A DNA stretch of 64,000 bases from Marinobacter alexandrii (GTDB lineage Bacteria > Bacteroidota > Bacteroidia > Cytophagales > Cyclobacteriaceae), in contig JBDWTN010000007.1 of assembly GCA_039984955.1 (NCBI GenBank), forward strand, positions 2,674,501 through 2,738,500, given 5' to 3'. Below are positions 25,603 to 34,954 of this stretch, one piece after another. The notes beneath the pieces were generated by a model. The model did no database searches and was not told where the DNA came from. It saw nothing but the letters and a program-made list of their open reading frames with translations. Every line of letters starts with the position of its first letter. The first letter of the stretch is position 1. The translations under genes were made by a program, and so were the position numbers.

Positions 25603-27261
25603 ATGAGTAGAAAAATAAAGATTATCCTTCCCTCACTGGCAGTCTTAGTTTTATTGACAGCAGCTATAAAACCACCTACAGATAGATACTTCGAGATACT
25701 TAAAAATCTAGATATTTTCGCCACCCTTTTCAAAGAGGTAAATACACATTATGTAGATGAAATTAATCCAACAACTCTGATAAAGTCTGGAATAGATGAA
25801 ATGTTGGAAACACTAGACCCTTACACAAACTATATAGCGGCAGATGATATTGAAACATATCGTATGATGACTACAGGGGAATATTCTGGTATTGGTGCGG
25901 TAGTAGAGCGTAAAAACGGGATAAGTACAGTCATTATGCCATACGAAGGATTTGCTGCATATGATGCAGGATTGAGAGGTGGGGATGAAATTCATGCAAT
26001 AAACGGCATTTCGCTCGAAGGAAAATCTCAGGAAGAAGTTCGATTTCTAATGAAAGGACAGTCAAACTCAGAGATTACACTAACAGTCAAACGATTTGGG
26101 CAGACTAAAATGTTTGAAGTTCAAGTAAAACGAGAAAAAATTGCAGTGGATAGTGTTCCTTATGCCGGAATGGTCACTGACGATATTGGATACGTTCGCT
26201 TGACAAGTTTTACACAAAATGTTGGACGCTCGATTGGCATTAAAACCCTTGATTTAATAGAAGAAGGAGCACAAAGTATCATACTTGATCTTAGAGGAAA
26301 TCCAGGTGGATTGCTTCATGAGGCGGTTAATGTATCTAATGTTTTTGTAGAGAAAGGCCGAAAGATTGTAACGCAAAAAGGAAAGGTCAGAGCCAATGAT
26401 TGGACTTATAACACATTAAACGATCCTGTCGATCCCAATATCCCAGTTATTGTTCTTACAGATAATGGAAGTGCGTCTGCATCTGAAATAGTATCTGGAC
26501 TTATGCAAGATTATGATCGTGGTGTTTTGATAGGAAGAAAAACATTTGGTAAAGGTCTTGTTCAAATTGAACGCCCCCTTTCATATGATGCCGTGGTGAA
26601 AATAACAACCGCTAAATATTATACACCAACCGGTAGGTGTATTCAGGCTATTGATTATAGTAATAGGAACGAGGATGGGAGCGTTGGAAAAATTCCAGAC
26701 TCGTTGAAAACTGAATTTTATACACTTAATGGAAGAAGAGTTTTTGATGGAGGAGGGATAGACCCAGACGTAGAAGTGGAGAAACTTGAATTTGCCCCAA
26801 TTACTAAAAGTCTTCTAAGGAGTGATCATATTTTCTATTACGCCACGGAATACTACTATCAAAATGAAGAATTAAATCCTACTAGTCCAAATGATGTGAG
26901 ATTGAGTGATTCAGAATATACTGGTTTTGTAAAGTGGATGTCTGGAAGAGATTTTGATTACGTTACCAAGGTTGAGCAAGAAACGAAAAACCTGATCGAA
27001 ATTGCGAAGCAAGAAAAGAAGTACAAACAGCTTAAAAGCTATTTTGATAACCTTGAAAAAGCTACAAAGCATAATAAAGATCAAGATCTAATCACTTTTA
27101 AAGAGGAGATTATAATGCTCTTGGAGCAAGAGATCGCTGGTCGCTACTTCTTTGAACGTGGTATTATAGAGTCTACTTTCGGCAAAGATCCAGATGTCCA
27201 GGCAGCAATTACTGTTCTCAATGATCCTCAGAGATATCAATCTATTTTAAACCCTAATTAA
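25603..27261 (+). CDS. C-terminal processing peptidase, S41 family
   Basis: A 552-residue exported serine protease that trims C-termini of envelope proteins. An N-terminal hydrophobic segment (8-22) serves as signal anchor. A PDZ domain lies around residues 85-175 (GEYSGIGAVVER, AGLRGGDEIHAINGI), followed by the S41 catalytic core with NGSASASEIVSG (Ser at about 292) and the lysine of KTFGKGLVQ at 317, the Ser-Lys dyad. YTPTGRCIQ closes the core, then a long helical C-terminal part. The gene directly abuts tsaB with no intergenic base, so tsaB likely depends on its transcript. The exact substrate is unknown. Confidence 0.95.
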   Translation: MSRKIKIILPSLAVLVLLTAAIKPPTDRYFEILKNLDIFATLFKEVNTHYVDEINPTTLIKSGIDEMLETLDPYTNYIAADDIETYRMMTTGEYSGIGAVVERKNGISTVIMPYEGFAAYDAGLRGGDEIHAINGISLEGKSQEEVRFLMKGQSNSEITLTVKRFGQTKMFEVQVKREKIAVDSVPYAGMVTDDIGYVRLTSFTQNVGRSIGIKTLDLIEEGAQSIILDLRGNPGGLLHEAVNVSNVFVEKGRKIVTQKGKVRANDWTYNTLNDPVDPNIPVIVLTDNGSASASEIVSGLMQDYDRGVLIGRKTFGKGLVQIERPLSYDAVVKITTAKYYTPTGRCIQAIDYSNRNEDGSVGKIPDSLKTEFYTLNGRRVFDGGGIDPDVEVEKLEFAPITKSLLRSDHIFYYATEYYYQNEELNPTSPNDVRLSDSEYTGFVKWMSGRDFDYVTKVEQETKNLIEIAKQEKKYKQLKSYFDNLEKATKHNKDQDLITFKEEIIMLLEQEIAGRYFFERGIIESTFGKDPDVQAAITVLNDPQRYQSILNPN

Positions 27262-27942
27262 TTGGCATTAATCCTAAGCATCGAAACATCGACAAAGGTG
27301 TGCTCGGTCGCTTTGCACCGTGACGGAGAGCTGCTCGCTAATCAGACTCACCAGATTGAGAAATCACATTCTTCTCTCCTGCCTGGGATTGGACTGAATA
27401 TTTGCCAAGAAGTAGATATTAAATTCGCTGACCTAGATGCTGTGGCTATCTCATCAGGGCCTGGGTCATATACAGGCCTGAGAATCGGAGTTTCAACAGC
27501 CAAAGGGATTTGCTATTCACTCAATAAGAAACTCATTTCAGTCCCGTCTCTGAGCATCATGAGGGAGGCACTTCGAGGAAAGTTTGCAGGAGACCATCTA
27601 CTTTGCCCAATGATGGATGCAAGACGAATGGAAGTCTATACGCAATTAGAGGATCAAAATGGTGAAATTGTGTGGGGTCTTCAACCAAAGATTTTGGAAG
27701 AATCGTCATTTGAAAAATTCACCCTACCTCTTTATATGTTTGGTGATGGGATGCCTAAGTTCAGAGAAATTGCTAGGCAGGATAACTTGATTTTCATTGA
27801 TGATATTTTTCCAGATGCTATGAATATGGGACGGTTAGCATTGGATAAGTTTTTAAATAATGATTTTGAAGATGTGGCTTACTTTGAGCCGAATTACTTG
27901 AAAGAATGGCGAACTACAACACCAAAAAAGCAGTTGCTCTAG
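27262..27942 (+). CDS. tsaB: tRNA threonylcarbamoyladenosine biosynthesis protein TsaB
   Basis: Scaffold subunit of the TsaBDE complex that makes t6A37 on ANN-decoding tRNAs. The 226-residue protein has the ASKHA-fold motifs ILSIETSTKVCSVAL, HSSLLPGI and AISSGPGSYTGLRIGVSTAKG. The start is TTG at 27262, immediately after the CTP protease stop. No ATG is available nearby, and the TTG-initiated N-terminus aligns with the family, so the non-ATG start is well supported. TsaD and TsaE are not in the window. Confidence 0.95.
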   Translation: MALILSIETSTKVCSVALHRDGELLANQTHQIEKSHSSLLPGIGLNICQEVDIKFADLDAVAISSGPGSYTGLRIGVSTAKGICYSLNKKLISVPSLSIMREALRGKFAGDHLLCPMMDARRMEVYTQLEDQNGEIVWGLQPKILEESSFEKFTLPLYMFGDGMPKFREIARQDNLIFIDDIFPDAMNMGRLALDKFLNNDFEDVAYFEPNYLKEWRTTTPKKQLL

Positions 27943-27946
27943 TTCA

Positions 27947-28456
27947 ATGGATGAAATAATAAATAGAGTTGCTAAAAGCCCTTTGATCTCTTTAGATTTA
28001 GAAGAATATCTCCACAAAGGGGAATACGCGATTTTTGATATGAAAGAGACTTTGTATGAAGGCCTTGTTCTTCGAGAAAAAGATTTTCGCGCCTTCCTAA
28101 AAGAAAAAGATTGGGTTGGATATCAAGGTAAAAATGTTGGTTTGATCTGTTCAGCAGAAGCAATTGTGCCAACATGGGCATATATGCTTCTAGTTACTAA
28201 AATTAAAGAATTTGCTAATTCAGTAACCTATGGCGATAATGATTCAATCGAAAGAGCTTTGATTGATAATGCTATTGAGAAATGCGTATCAGAGAATGAT
28301 TTTCGCGATAAAAAGGTAGTAATCAAAGGGTGTGGAAATGTGCGAAATGTAGAATACGCTTATACCGCAATCACTGAAAATTTATTTCCGCTAGTTAGTA
28401 GCCTTATGTATGGTGAACCATGTAGTACTGTGCCTATCTTTAAGCGAAAAAAATAA
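27947..28456 (+). CDS. DUF2480 family protein
   Basis: A 169-residue protein with features of the Bacteroidota-specific DUF2480: NRVAKSPLISLDLEEY, DMKETLYEGLVLREKDFR, ICSAEAIVPTWAYMLLV and KGCGNVRNVEYAY. No function is known. It starts four bases after tsaB and ends eight bases before the DinB-like gene, so the three are probably one message. The single CGN motif and an aromatic-rich core do not suggest an enzyme class. Confidence 0.9.
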   Translation: MDEIINRVAKSPLISLDLEEYLHKGEYAIFDMKETLYEGLVLREKDFRAFLKEKDWVGYQGKNVGLICSAEAIVPTWAYMLLVTKIKEFANSVTYGDNDSIERALIDNAIEKCVSENDFRDKKVVIKGCGNVRNVEYAYTAITENLFPLVSSLMYGEPCSTVPIFKRKK

Positions 28457-28463
28457 TCACCCA

Positions 28464-29021
28464 GTGGATTTAGAATTGTTAAAATACCCTGTTGGAAAAT
28501 ATGAAGCTCCATCAGAAATCTCTGAAGATATATTCAATGAATGGATTGAGGTATTAGAGAGGCTACCCGAAAAAGTAAAAAAGCTTGTCGGGAATCTTTC
28601 ATATGAAGACCTTGAACTTCAGTATCGGCCAGGAAGCTGGAATATCAAACAGGTAGTTCATCATTTGGCTGATAGTCATATAAATAGCTTTATCCGATTT
28701 AAATGGATTCTTACGGAAGAGAACCCAACCATAAAGACTTACAACGAATCAGAATGGGCAAAAACTCCTGATGCTGATAATGAAGAGATCATGGAGTCAA
28801 TTAATATCCTCGAAGGCCTGCACAATCGAATGGTGATGATGCTGAAATCTTTAAAAGAAGAGCAAAAAAAGCGTACGTTCATTCACCCTGAATACAATAA
28901 ACAATTTACGCTGGAGTGGATGCTTGGTTTATATGCTTGGCATAGTAACCATCACGTTGCTCATATAAAGCAGGCGATTGAAATGGAAGGTGAATTCACG
29001 CCTGAAAAAGTAAACGAATAA
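28464..29021 (+). CDS. DinB/YfiT family metal-dependent hydrolase (bacillithiol transferase-like)
   Basis: A protein of about 185 residues of the DinB fold. Metal-binding histidines are seen in VVHHLADSHINSF and WHSNHHVAHI, with RPGSWNIKQVV ahead, the family signature. Homologues act as bacillithiol transferases or metal hydrolases; the physiological thiol here is unknown. The GTG at 28464 is chosen because it lies after the DUF2480 stop. An ATG at 28410 in the same frame would overlap that gene by 47 bases. A bidirectional terminator follows 3 bases downstream. Confidence 0.85.
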   Translation: MDLELLKYPVGKYEAPSEISEDIFNEWIEVLERLPEKVKKLVGNLSYEDLELQYRPGSWNIKQVVHHLADSHINSFIRFKWILTEENPTIKTYNESEWAKTPDADNEEIMESINILEGLHNRMVMMLKSLKEEQKKRTFIHPEYNKQFTLEWMLGLYAWHSNHHVAHIKQAIEMEGEFTPEKVNE

Positions 29022-29055
29022 AAAAAGCCCTGAGAGATCAGGGCTTTCCTTTTAG
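29021..29055. terminator. Bidirectional terminator between converging genes
   Basis: AAAGCCCTGA (29024-29033) and TCAGGGCTTT (29038-29047) form a 10-bp perfect stem with a GAGA tetraloop. On the minus strand it is followed by a run of seven T, so it ends the nfeD-floA transcript; on the plus strand CCTTTT follows. Confidence 0.85.
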
Positions 29056-29067
29056 GTTAGTTATAGT

Positions 29068-30093
29068 TTAGTCTTTTTTCTTGCCTGCTCCTTTTTTACT
29101 TCCAGATCCGGCAATAGAGCTTCTCATATCTGTATCAGCTTCAATATTCTGGAACTTATAGTAATCCATAATTCCTAAATTACCGCTTCGAAATGCTTCC
29201 GCGATTGCTTTAGGTACTTCTGCTTCTGCTAGAATTACTTTAGCCCTTGCTTCTTGTGCTTTTGCTAGCATCTCCTGTTCTTCTGCTACCGCCATTGCTC
29301 TTCTTTCCTCAGCTTTCGCTTCAGCTACTTTAAGGTCAGCAGAAGCTTGATCTGTTTGAAGTTTTGCTCCAATATTTGCTCCAACATCCACATCAGCAAT
29401 ATCGATCGAAAGAATCTCAAATGCAGTTCCCGCATCCAATCCTCTTTGCAGAACTAGTTTTGATATTTTATCAGGATTTTCAAGTACTTCTTTGTGTGAG
29501 GCAGCAGAACCTACGGAAGTAACAATACCTTCACCAACTCGGGCAAGGATCGTTTCCTCACCTGCACCTCCAACCAATTGTTTAATATTTGCTCGAATAG
29601 TCACTCTTGCTTTAGCAACTAGTTGAATACCATCGGCAGCAACAGCAGCTACTGATGGCGTGTTAATCACTTTTGGATTTACAGAAACCTGAACAGCTTC
29701 AAATACATCTCGTCCGGCAAGGTCAATAGCAGTTGCTTGCTTAAAGGTTAGGTCGATATTTGCCTTATCAGCTGAAATTAATGCTCGAATAACCTGAGGG
29801 ACATTACCACCTGCTAGGTAGTGAGCTTCCAATTCTTGAGTTTTTAGTTGTCTTTTAGTTCCACCTTCATCATCCTGAGTCATTAGACCAGCTTTGGTTG
29901 CAGTAATAAGTGAGTTTACTACAATAGAAGGAGGTACTTTTCGGATTCGCATGAAAACCAACTCAAGTAGACCTACGCGTACACCTGAGAAGATGGCCGT
30001 AATCCAGAGGTTGACCGGAACAAAGTAGAGGAAAATAAAAAAGAGGATGATACATCCAACAACGATTAAGACTAGCATTACACTGCCACCCAT
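29068..30093 (-). CDS. floA: Flotillin-like protein FloA (UPF0365)
   Basis: Membrane-associated scaffold of bacterial lipid rafts. The 341-residue protein starts with a membrane-inserted hydrophobic segment (4-25), then [29 protein letters not shown], a SPFH-like part, and a long coiled region rich in [17 protein letters not shown]. The C-terminal tail ([13 protein letters not shown]) is basic. The gene lies four bases downstream of nfeD, the typical nfeD-floA pair in which NfeD assists the flotillin. A strong terminator lies just downstream. Confidence 0.95.
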   Translation of the reverse strand: MGGSVMLVLIVVGCIILFFIFLYFVPVNLWITAIFSGVRVGLLELVFMRIRKVPPSIVVNSLITATKAGLMTQDDEGGTKRQLKTQELEAHYLAGGNVPQVIRALISADKANIDLTFKQATAIDLAGRDVFEAVQVSVNPKVINTPSVAAVAADGIQLVAKARVTIRANIKQLVGGAGEETILARVGEGIVTSVGSAASHKEVLENPDKISKLVLQRGLDAGTAFEILSIDIADVDVGANIGAKLQTDQASADLKVAEAKAEERRAMAVAEEQEMLAKAQEARAKVILAEAEVPKAIAEAFRSGNLGIMDYYKFQNIEADTDMRSSIAGSGSKKGAGKKKD

Positions 30094-30097
30094 GATT

Positions 30098-30568
30098 TTA
30101 ATTTTTTACAGGTTGTACAAAGATTTTTGATGACTCAATTCTTAAAACTTGAATTTCCACATTTTCACCGACAAAACCACCATTGGATCGCACTTCTATT
30201 TCATGGTCATCAAACATTGCTTTGCCTACTGGCTTAAGCGAAGAAATAGTCATGCCTTTATCATTAACTTTTACATCAACTTTAAAGTCGTCATTATACT
30301 TTCCAGAAACAGATCCTTTAAGAGAAAATCGCTCCCAAGACTTACCTTTAAAAGCGATGACCAATGCAATTACGTTAACAATTAAGACAGCTAGGAGGAT
30401 AATCGTTCCAGTCGCTGCACCATAGGATTCATATCCAAGATAGATGCCATAGCCGGAAAAAATAAATCCAAGTATTCCGACAACTGTGGTGCCGGGCACA
30501 AAAATTACTTCAGCAATAATTAAAAAGGTGCCAAGTAAAATAAGTCCAGTAATTGTCATCCACTCCAT
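30098..30568 (-). CDS. NfeD family protein, flotillin partner
   Basis: A 156-residue membrane protein with three or four N-terminal hydrophobic helices (about 5-80) and a C-terminal OB-fold domain (residues about 95-155: [36 protein letters not shown]), the short-form NfeD architecture without the ClpP-like protease part. It sits between proS (6-bp gap) and floA on the same strand. NfeD-FloA pairing is well known and implies a joint role in membrane organisation. Confidence 0.9.
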   Translation of the reverse strand: MEWMTITGLILLGTFLIIAEVIFVPGTTVVGILGFIFSGYGIYLGYESYGAATGTIILLAVLIVNVIALVIAFKGKSWERFSLKGSVSGKYNDDFKVDVKVNDKGMTISSLKPVGKAMFDDHEIEVRSNGGFVGENVEIQVLRIESSKIFVQPVKN

Positions 30569-30574
30569 AATCTT

Positions 30575-32044
30575 CTAGTAGGCTTTAGCAAATAAAACTC
30601 GACCACTCGATGGTTTACCTGTAAAGATACAAGTTCCTTCTTCCTTTTGCTGATCAAGAGGAATGCATCTGATAGTAGCCTTCGTTTCTTCCTTGATTTT
30701 ATCCTCAGTCTCAGAAGTACCATCCCAATGAGCATAAACAAACCCCTCATCTACTAGCTTTTTGAATTCATCATAGGTGTTAGCTTCCTTAGAATTCTTC
30801 TCTCTAAAAGTTTTAGCCTTATCGTAAATGCTTGTTTGAATATCCTCTAGTAAATCCATCACCTGATCCACAACATTATCAATGGGATGGAAAGATTTTT
30901 CTTTCGTATCTCTTCGAGCTATTTCAACAGTACCTTTTTCAAGATCTTTTGGCCCAATTGCTAATCGAACAGGAACTCCCTTCAATTCATATTCAGCAAA
31001 CTTCCATCCTGGTTTATGAGTATCTCTGGTGTCGAACTTTACTGCAACACCCTTATTTTTCAATTCTATTACAATAGGAGCAACTACCTTTTCTATTTCT
31101 TCTAATTGCTCATCTTTGAAATAAATAGGTACAATAACTACCTGTATTGGGGCAAGTTTTGGAGGCAATACCAATCCATCATCATCTGAATGAGCCATAA
31201 TTAATGCACCCATTAATCGAGTGCTTACACCCCAGGATGTCCCCCAAACTAATTCTTCTTTACCCTCTTTGGTTGCAAATTTTACATCAAACGCCTTCGC
31301 AAAATTTTGTCCAAGAAAGTGAGACGTTCCTGCTTGCAATGCTTTTCCATCTTGCATCATAGCCTCAATACAGTAAGTGTCTACAGCACCAGCAAAACGT
31401 TCGCTCTCTGTTTTTACTCCCTTAATAACAGGCATTGCCATAAAATCTTCAGCAAAAGTTGCATAGACATTCAGCATTTGATTGGTCTCGTCTACAGCTT
31501 CTTGTTTAGTAGCGTGAGCAGTATGTCCTTCCTGCCAAAGAAACTCAGCAGTTCGAAGAAATAATCGGGTACGCATCTCCCAGCGCATCACATTTGCCCA
31601 TTGATTAATTAAAAGTGGTAAGTCTCTATATGACTGAATCCAATTTTTATACGAATCCCAAATTACAGTTTCAGAGGTAGGTCTGATAATTAGTTCTTCT
31701 TCAAGCTTAGCTTCTGGGTCTACTACGACTCCCTTGCCGTCTTCATCGTTTTTCAATCGATAATGGGTAACTACAGCGCATTCCTTAGCAAACCCTTCGA
31801 CATGATCCGCCTCTTTACTGAGAAATGATTTGGGAATAAGCAGAGGGAAATAAGCATTTTCGTGACCTGTGTCTTTGAACATTTGATCAAGGGTCTGCTG
31901 CATTTTTTCCCAAATAGCAAAACCATAAGGTTTAATCACCATGCACCCTCTGACGGGTGAATTTTCTGCTAATCCTGCCTTTTTTACAAGTTCATTATAC
32001 CATAATGAATAATCTTCCGAACGAGATGGAATTGCTTTAGCCAT
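30575..32044 (-). CDS. proS: Prolyl-tRNA synthetase, archaeal/eukaryotic type
   Basis: Charges tRNA-Pro. The 489-residue length and absence of the INS editing domain fit the short, eukaryote-like ProRS used by Bacteroidota. Class II motifs are visible: motif 1 around [17 protein letters not shown], motif 2 with [21 protein letters not shown], and motif 3 near [16 protein letters not shown]. The anticodon-binding domain follows ([33 protein letters not shown]) and a C-terminal zinc-type domain (CTFTGKP-like CIFTGKPSS). The ATG at 32044 is the gene start. nfeD and floA follow on the same strand and are probably read from the same promoter. Confidence 0.96.
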   Translation of the reverse strand: MAKAIPSRSEDYSLWYNELVKKAGLAENSPVRGCMVIKPYGFAIWEKMQQTLDQMFKDTGHENAYFPLLIPKSFLSKEADHVEGFAKECAVVTHYRLKNDEDGKGVVVDPEAKLEEELIIRPTSETVIWDSYKNWIQSYRDLPLLINQWANVMRWEMRTRLFLRTAEFLWQEGHTAHATKQEAVDETNQMLNVYATFAEDFMAMPVIKGVKTESERFAGAVDTYCIEAMMQDGKALQAGTSHFLGQNFAKAFDVKFATKEGKEELVWGTSWGVSTRLMGALIMAHSDDDGLVLPPKLAPIQVVIVPIYFKDEQLEEIEKVVAPIVIELKNKGVAVKFDTRDTHKPGWKFAEYELKGVPVRLAIGPKDLEKGTVEIARRDTKEKSFHPIDNVVDQVMDLLEDIQTSIYDKAKTFREKNSKEANTYDEFKKLVDEGFVYAHWDGTSETEDKIKEETKATIRCIPLDQQKEEGTCIFTGKPSSGRVLFAKAY

Positions 32045-32160
32045 TTACTATTAGTTCTTTTGGTATGGAGTTTGCTATTTACAGACTATAAATTCTGTAA
32101 GGATCGCAAATATAGCGGAGCAATCGAACAGACACCCTTAGAGAATCGTTTAATTAAAAA

Positions 32161-32167
32161 AAGGAGG
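32161..32167 (+). promoter_or_regulatory. Strong Shine-Dalgarno of the S/R-rich exported protein
   Basis: AAGGAGG lies 6 bases upstream of the ATG at 32174, a full anti-SD match at ideal spacing. It decides the start against an upstream in-frame start at 32060. Strong SDs are scarce in this window. Confidence 0.75.
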
Positions 32168-32173
32168 ATCGTC

Positions 32174-33400
32174 ATGAAACATTATCTTAAAAATTTTCTA
32201 GTTCTAGTACTCGGATTCATTGCGTTAGGAGCTTTTGGTCAAGAGTATGATGATTTATACTTCACCAAAGAGGATCGAGTAAAAGAGAAAAAGAAGCAGG
32301 GTGAAGTGACTAATCAAAGCTTCTCTAAAGTAGCGAAGAAGAGCAATGATGAAGAGTTGAGCTTTTTAGGGAGACAATATCAATATGATGCTGAAGGTGA
32401 TGTAACTGAGGAATCTCTAGATTACTATGCGCCTGATAAGACTCAGGAAGATTACATATCTGACACGCAAAGTGCTTATATAAATGGAACGGAGCGAAAT
32501 CCAAATTTCAGTAATCCTCAAACAACTGTTTATGATAATCCAAATGACCAACCTGTTGTCATAAATAACTATTACAATAATGGTGGGAATAACTTTGATA
32601 GATGGAATCAGCCAAGATGGCGATTCGGTTTAGGGTGGAATAATTGGGGAGGAAATTTCTGGTCTGTTTCTTACGGAAACAACTTTGGCAACCCGTGGTA
32701 TGATCCTTTTTGGGACCCTTGGGCTAATCAATGGGGCACAGGATGGGGAGCAGGATTCGGTTGGAATAATTGGGGTTGGAATTCTTGGGGTCGAAATGCT
32801 TGGGGATGGGGAGGTGGTTTTTATTGCCCACCAGTCTATAATGGAAATTATTATGGAAGACCAGGATATATAGCTAGAAATAGAGAAGTTAGAGGAAGAA
32901 ACGTAATAAGAGGATCAAGATCATCTAGGGGATCAGTTTCTTCTCGTGAAAGCAGATCTTCTTCGGGAAGAAGGTCTGGAGTGGCGAATGAAGTAAGCTC
33001 TAGAAGTAGTAGACGAGCAGATGCAAACAGACAACAAGCAAGTTACTTGAATAGATCGCGTAGCAGTAGATACAATTCTGGAACTTCTTCCAGAGGATCA
33101 AGTACGGTGAATTCCAGATCTAGAAATAGTAATGGTAATTCAGGTACAATCAATAATTCTGGGAGACGATCAAGTTCGAACTCAAACTTTAATAGATCTA
33201 GTAATAGTTCAAATAGATCTAGATCATATTCGCCACCTGCGTCAAGTAGGAGTAGAAGTTCTTCGGTTAGGTCTTCAGGTTCTTCCAGAAGCTCAGGTTC
33301 GGTTAGATCAAGGAGTTCATCTAGTAGGTCTTCAGGTAGTAGATCTTCGGGTTCAAGGTCGTCTTCAGGGAGATCCAGTTCAGGAAGAAGAGGTAACTAA
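32174..33400 (+). CDS. Exported low-complexity protein, W/N/G-rich core and S/R-rich tail
   Basis: A 408-residue protein with a signal peptide (MKHYLKNFLVLVLGFIALG, cleavage near AFGQ). Residues about 25-140 are charged and mixed. Residues about 140-235 are dominated by W, N, G, F and Y (NNWGGNF, DPFWDPWANQWG, GFGWNNWGWN), and the tail from about 245 to 408 is almost entirely S, R, G and N (SRSSRG, SSGRRSG, RSRSSS). No enzymatic motif is present. An exported, basic, aromatic, glycine-rich protein could be a structural or surface-binding protein, but nothing proves it. It starts with an ideal SD and is followed 12 bp later by a FadL-type porin gene, with which it is likely co-transcribed. Confidence 0.85.
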   Translation: MKHYLKNFLVLVLGFIALGAFGQEYDDLYFTKEDRVKEKKKQGEVTNQSFSKVAKKSNDEELSFLGRQYQYDAEGDVTEESLDYYAPDKTQEDYISDTQSAYINGTERNPNFSNPQTTVYDNPNDQPVVINNYYNNGGNNFDRWNQPRWRFGLGWNNWGGNFWSVSYGNNFGNPWYDPFWDPWANQWGTGWGAGFGWNNWGWNSWGRNAWGWGGGFYCPPVYNGNYYGRPGYIARNREVRGRNVIRGSRSSRGSVSSRESRSSSGRRSGVANEVSSRSSRRADANRQQASYLNRSRSSRYNSGTSSRGSSTVNSRSRNSNGNSGTINNSGRRSSSNSNFNRSSNSSNRSRSYSPPASSRSRSSSVRSSGSSRSSGSVRSRSSSSRSSGSRSSGSRSSSGRSSSGRRGN

Positions 33401-33411
33401 TCTGATGTTGA

Positions 33412-34953
33412 ATGAAAATTAAACTAAGAATATTTCTACTTTCTTTTCTAGGCTATTCGGTTATATCCAGTGCGCAATACTTCCAGGATGCATACAGATT
33501 TAGCCAAACGAACTACGGTATCGGAAGTACGGCTAGAATGCAGGGGATAGGGGGTGCTCAGATCGCTCTTGGAGGAGACATCAGTTCCGCGATTTCAAAC
33601 CCAGCGGGTTTAGGGTTTTTTAATAAGAGTGTTTTTGTCGTAACTCCCTCGATAGATTTTATTGATGCGAATACAGAATACGATATCTTTTCGTCTGATG
33701 ATATTCTTAATCAAGGTTCTGAAGAAACGTTTAAGAATAACTTCAACTTTGCTAATATCGGTACAGTTATAAATTTTGGTAAAGGCCGTTTTACAAATGA
33801 TAAATTCAAAGGCGGCTCTTTAGCGCTTTCGCTTAGCAGAAATAACACTTATCATCTTACCAGAAGTTATGAAGGTCCAAATGGATTCAATTCCATAGTA
33901 GATAATATTTTATTGGAAGCAGGTTCTCAGAATTCAGATGACTTAAGTGAGCTTGGATTTGCGGCTTTTGATCAATTTATTGTCACGCCAATAACCGACG
34001 GGAATGGAAATGTTCAATCTTACGATGCTTTTGTAGGTGGTTTTCCTGTTCAAAGTGAGACAATAAAAGAAACAGGCTCTCACTACCAGTTTAATCTGGC
34101 TTGGGGTGGCAACTATGATGATAAGCTCTATTTCGGAGGAGGAATGGGCGTACAAGTCTTAAATTATAAACAACAAAGAAATTATCGAGAATTCGACTTT
34201 TTGTTGGATGGTAATGATGTGGATTCTCTTAATGCAATTAACATCGACGATCAAGTTAGTGTAAGAGGGACAGGAGTTAATTTCAATTTTGGCGCTATTT
34301 ACAGACCTGTAAGTTTTCTAACTATTGGCGCTAGCTATACTTCACCTTCATTTTTATCGCTAGACGAAGAAAGCTTCATTGATTTAGAGGCAGATTGGGA
34401 TGCAGGAAGTACATATACAGAAACTGTGGATGGAGAAACTGTAACGTACGATTTAGCGAATATTGATCCATATCAAAGTAATCTATTTGTTAATAATTAT
34501 AAATTAAAAACTCCTGCCAAAATTGGAGTAGGAGCTGCTTTATTTATTGGGAAAAGTGGCTTTTTAACTGGCGATCTTGAATTTATTGATTATGGAAGTG
34601 CAAATCTTAATTCTGATGATTTCTCTACGACTGAAGACAATGATGTGATTAATGATACCTATGAATCTGTCATGAATTTAAGATTCGGGGGTGAATATCG
34701 CTTTGATAGCTTTAGACTTAGAGCTGGCTATGCTTTTTTCCCTGATCCAATAAAGGACTCAAACCTTCAAGATAGAACAAGTATAAGTTTTGGGTTTGGT
34801 TACAGAACTTTCGATTATTTCTTAGATTTTGCAATAGCTTCTAGCACTACTCAACAACAGGCTGTTCCTTATTTTATTCTAAACGATCAGCCAGTAGCAA
34901 CTACAGATATTAGAAACACATCCGTGTCGATAACATTCGGACTAAACTTCTAA
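33412..34953 (+). CDS. FadL/OmpP1/TodX family outer membrane transport protein
   Basis: A 513-residue outer membrane beta-barrel for hydrophobic substrates. A signal peptide (cleavage near ISSAQ) is followed by YFQDAYRFSQTNYGIGSTARMQGIGGAQIALGGD and AISNPAGLGFF, the N-terminal hatch signature. Many amphipathic strands come next (GGGMGVQVLNYKQQ, LTIGASYTSPSF, FRLRAGYAFFPDP). The C-terminus VSITFGLNF ends in phenylalanine, the usual barrel signature. The gene follows the S/R-rich protein by 12 bp and abuts aroK convergently (1-bp gap). The transported ligand is unknown. Confidence 0.9.
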   Translation: MKIKLRIFLLSFLGYSVISSAQYFQDAYRFSQTNYGIGSTARMQGIGGAQIALGGDISSAISNPAGLGFFNKSVFVVTPSIDFIDANTEYDIFSSDDILNQGSEETFKNNFNFANIGTVINFGKGRFTNDKFKGGSLALSLSRNNTYHLTRSYEGPNGFNSIVDNILLEAGSQNSDDLSELGFAAFDQFIVTPITDGNGNVQSYDAFVGGFPVQSETIKETGSHYQFNLAWGGNYDDKLYFGGGMGVQVLNYKQQRNYREFDFLLDGNDVDSLNAINIDDQVSVRGTGVNFNFGAIYRPVSFLTIGASYTSPSFLSLDEESFIDLEADWDAGSTYTETVDGETVTYDLANIDPYQSNLFVNNYKLKTPAKIGVGAALFIGKSGFLTGDLEFIDYGSANLNSDDFSTTEDNDVINDTYESVMNLRFGGEYRFDSFRLRAGYAFFPDPIKDSNLQDRTSISFGFGYRTFDYFLDFAIASSTTQQQAVPYFILNDQPVATTDIRNTSVSITFGLNF

Positions 34954-34954
34954 T

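Noticed and set aside
32685-33422. Additional long plus-strand frames inside the S/R-rich gene
   Set aside because: They arise from the repetitive low-complexity codons read in other frames and have no signal, start context or domain.
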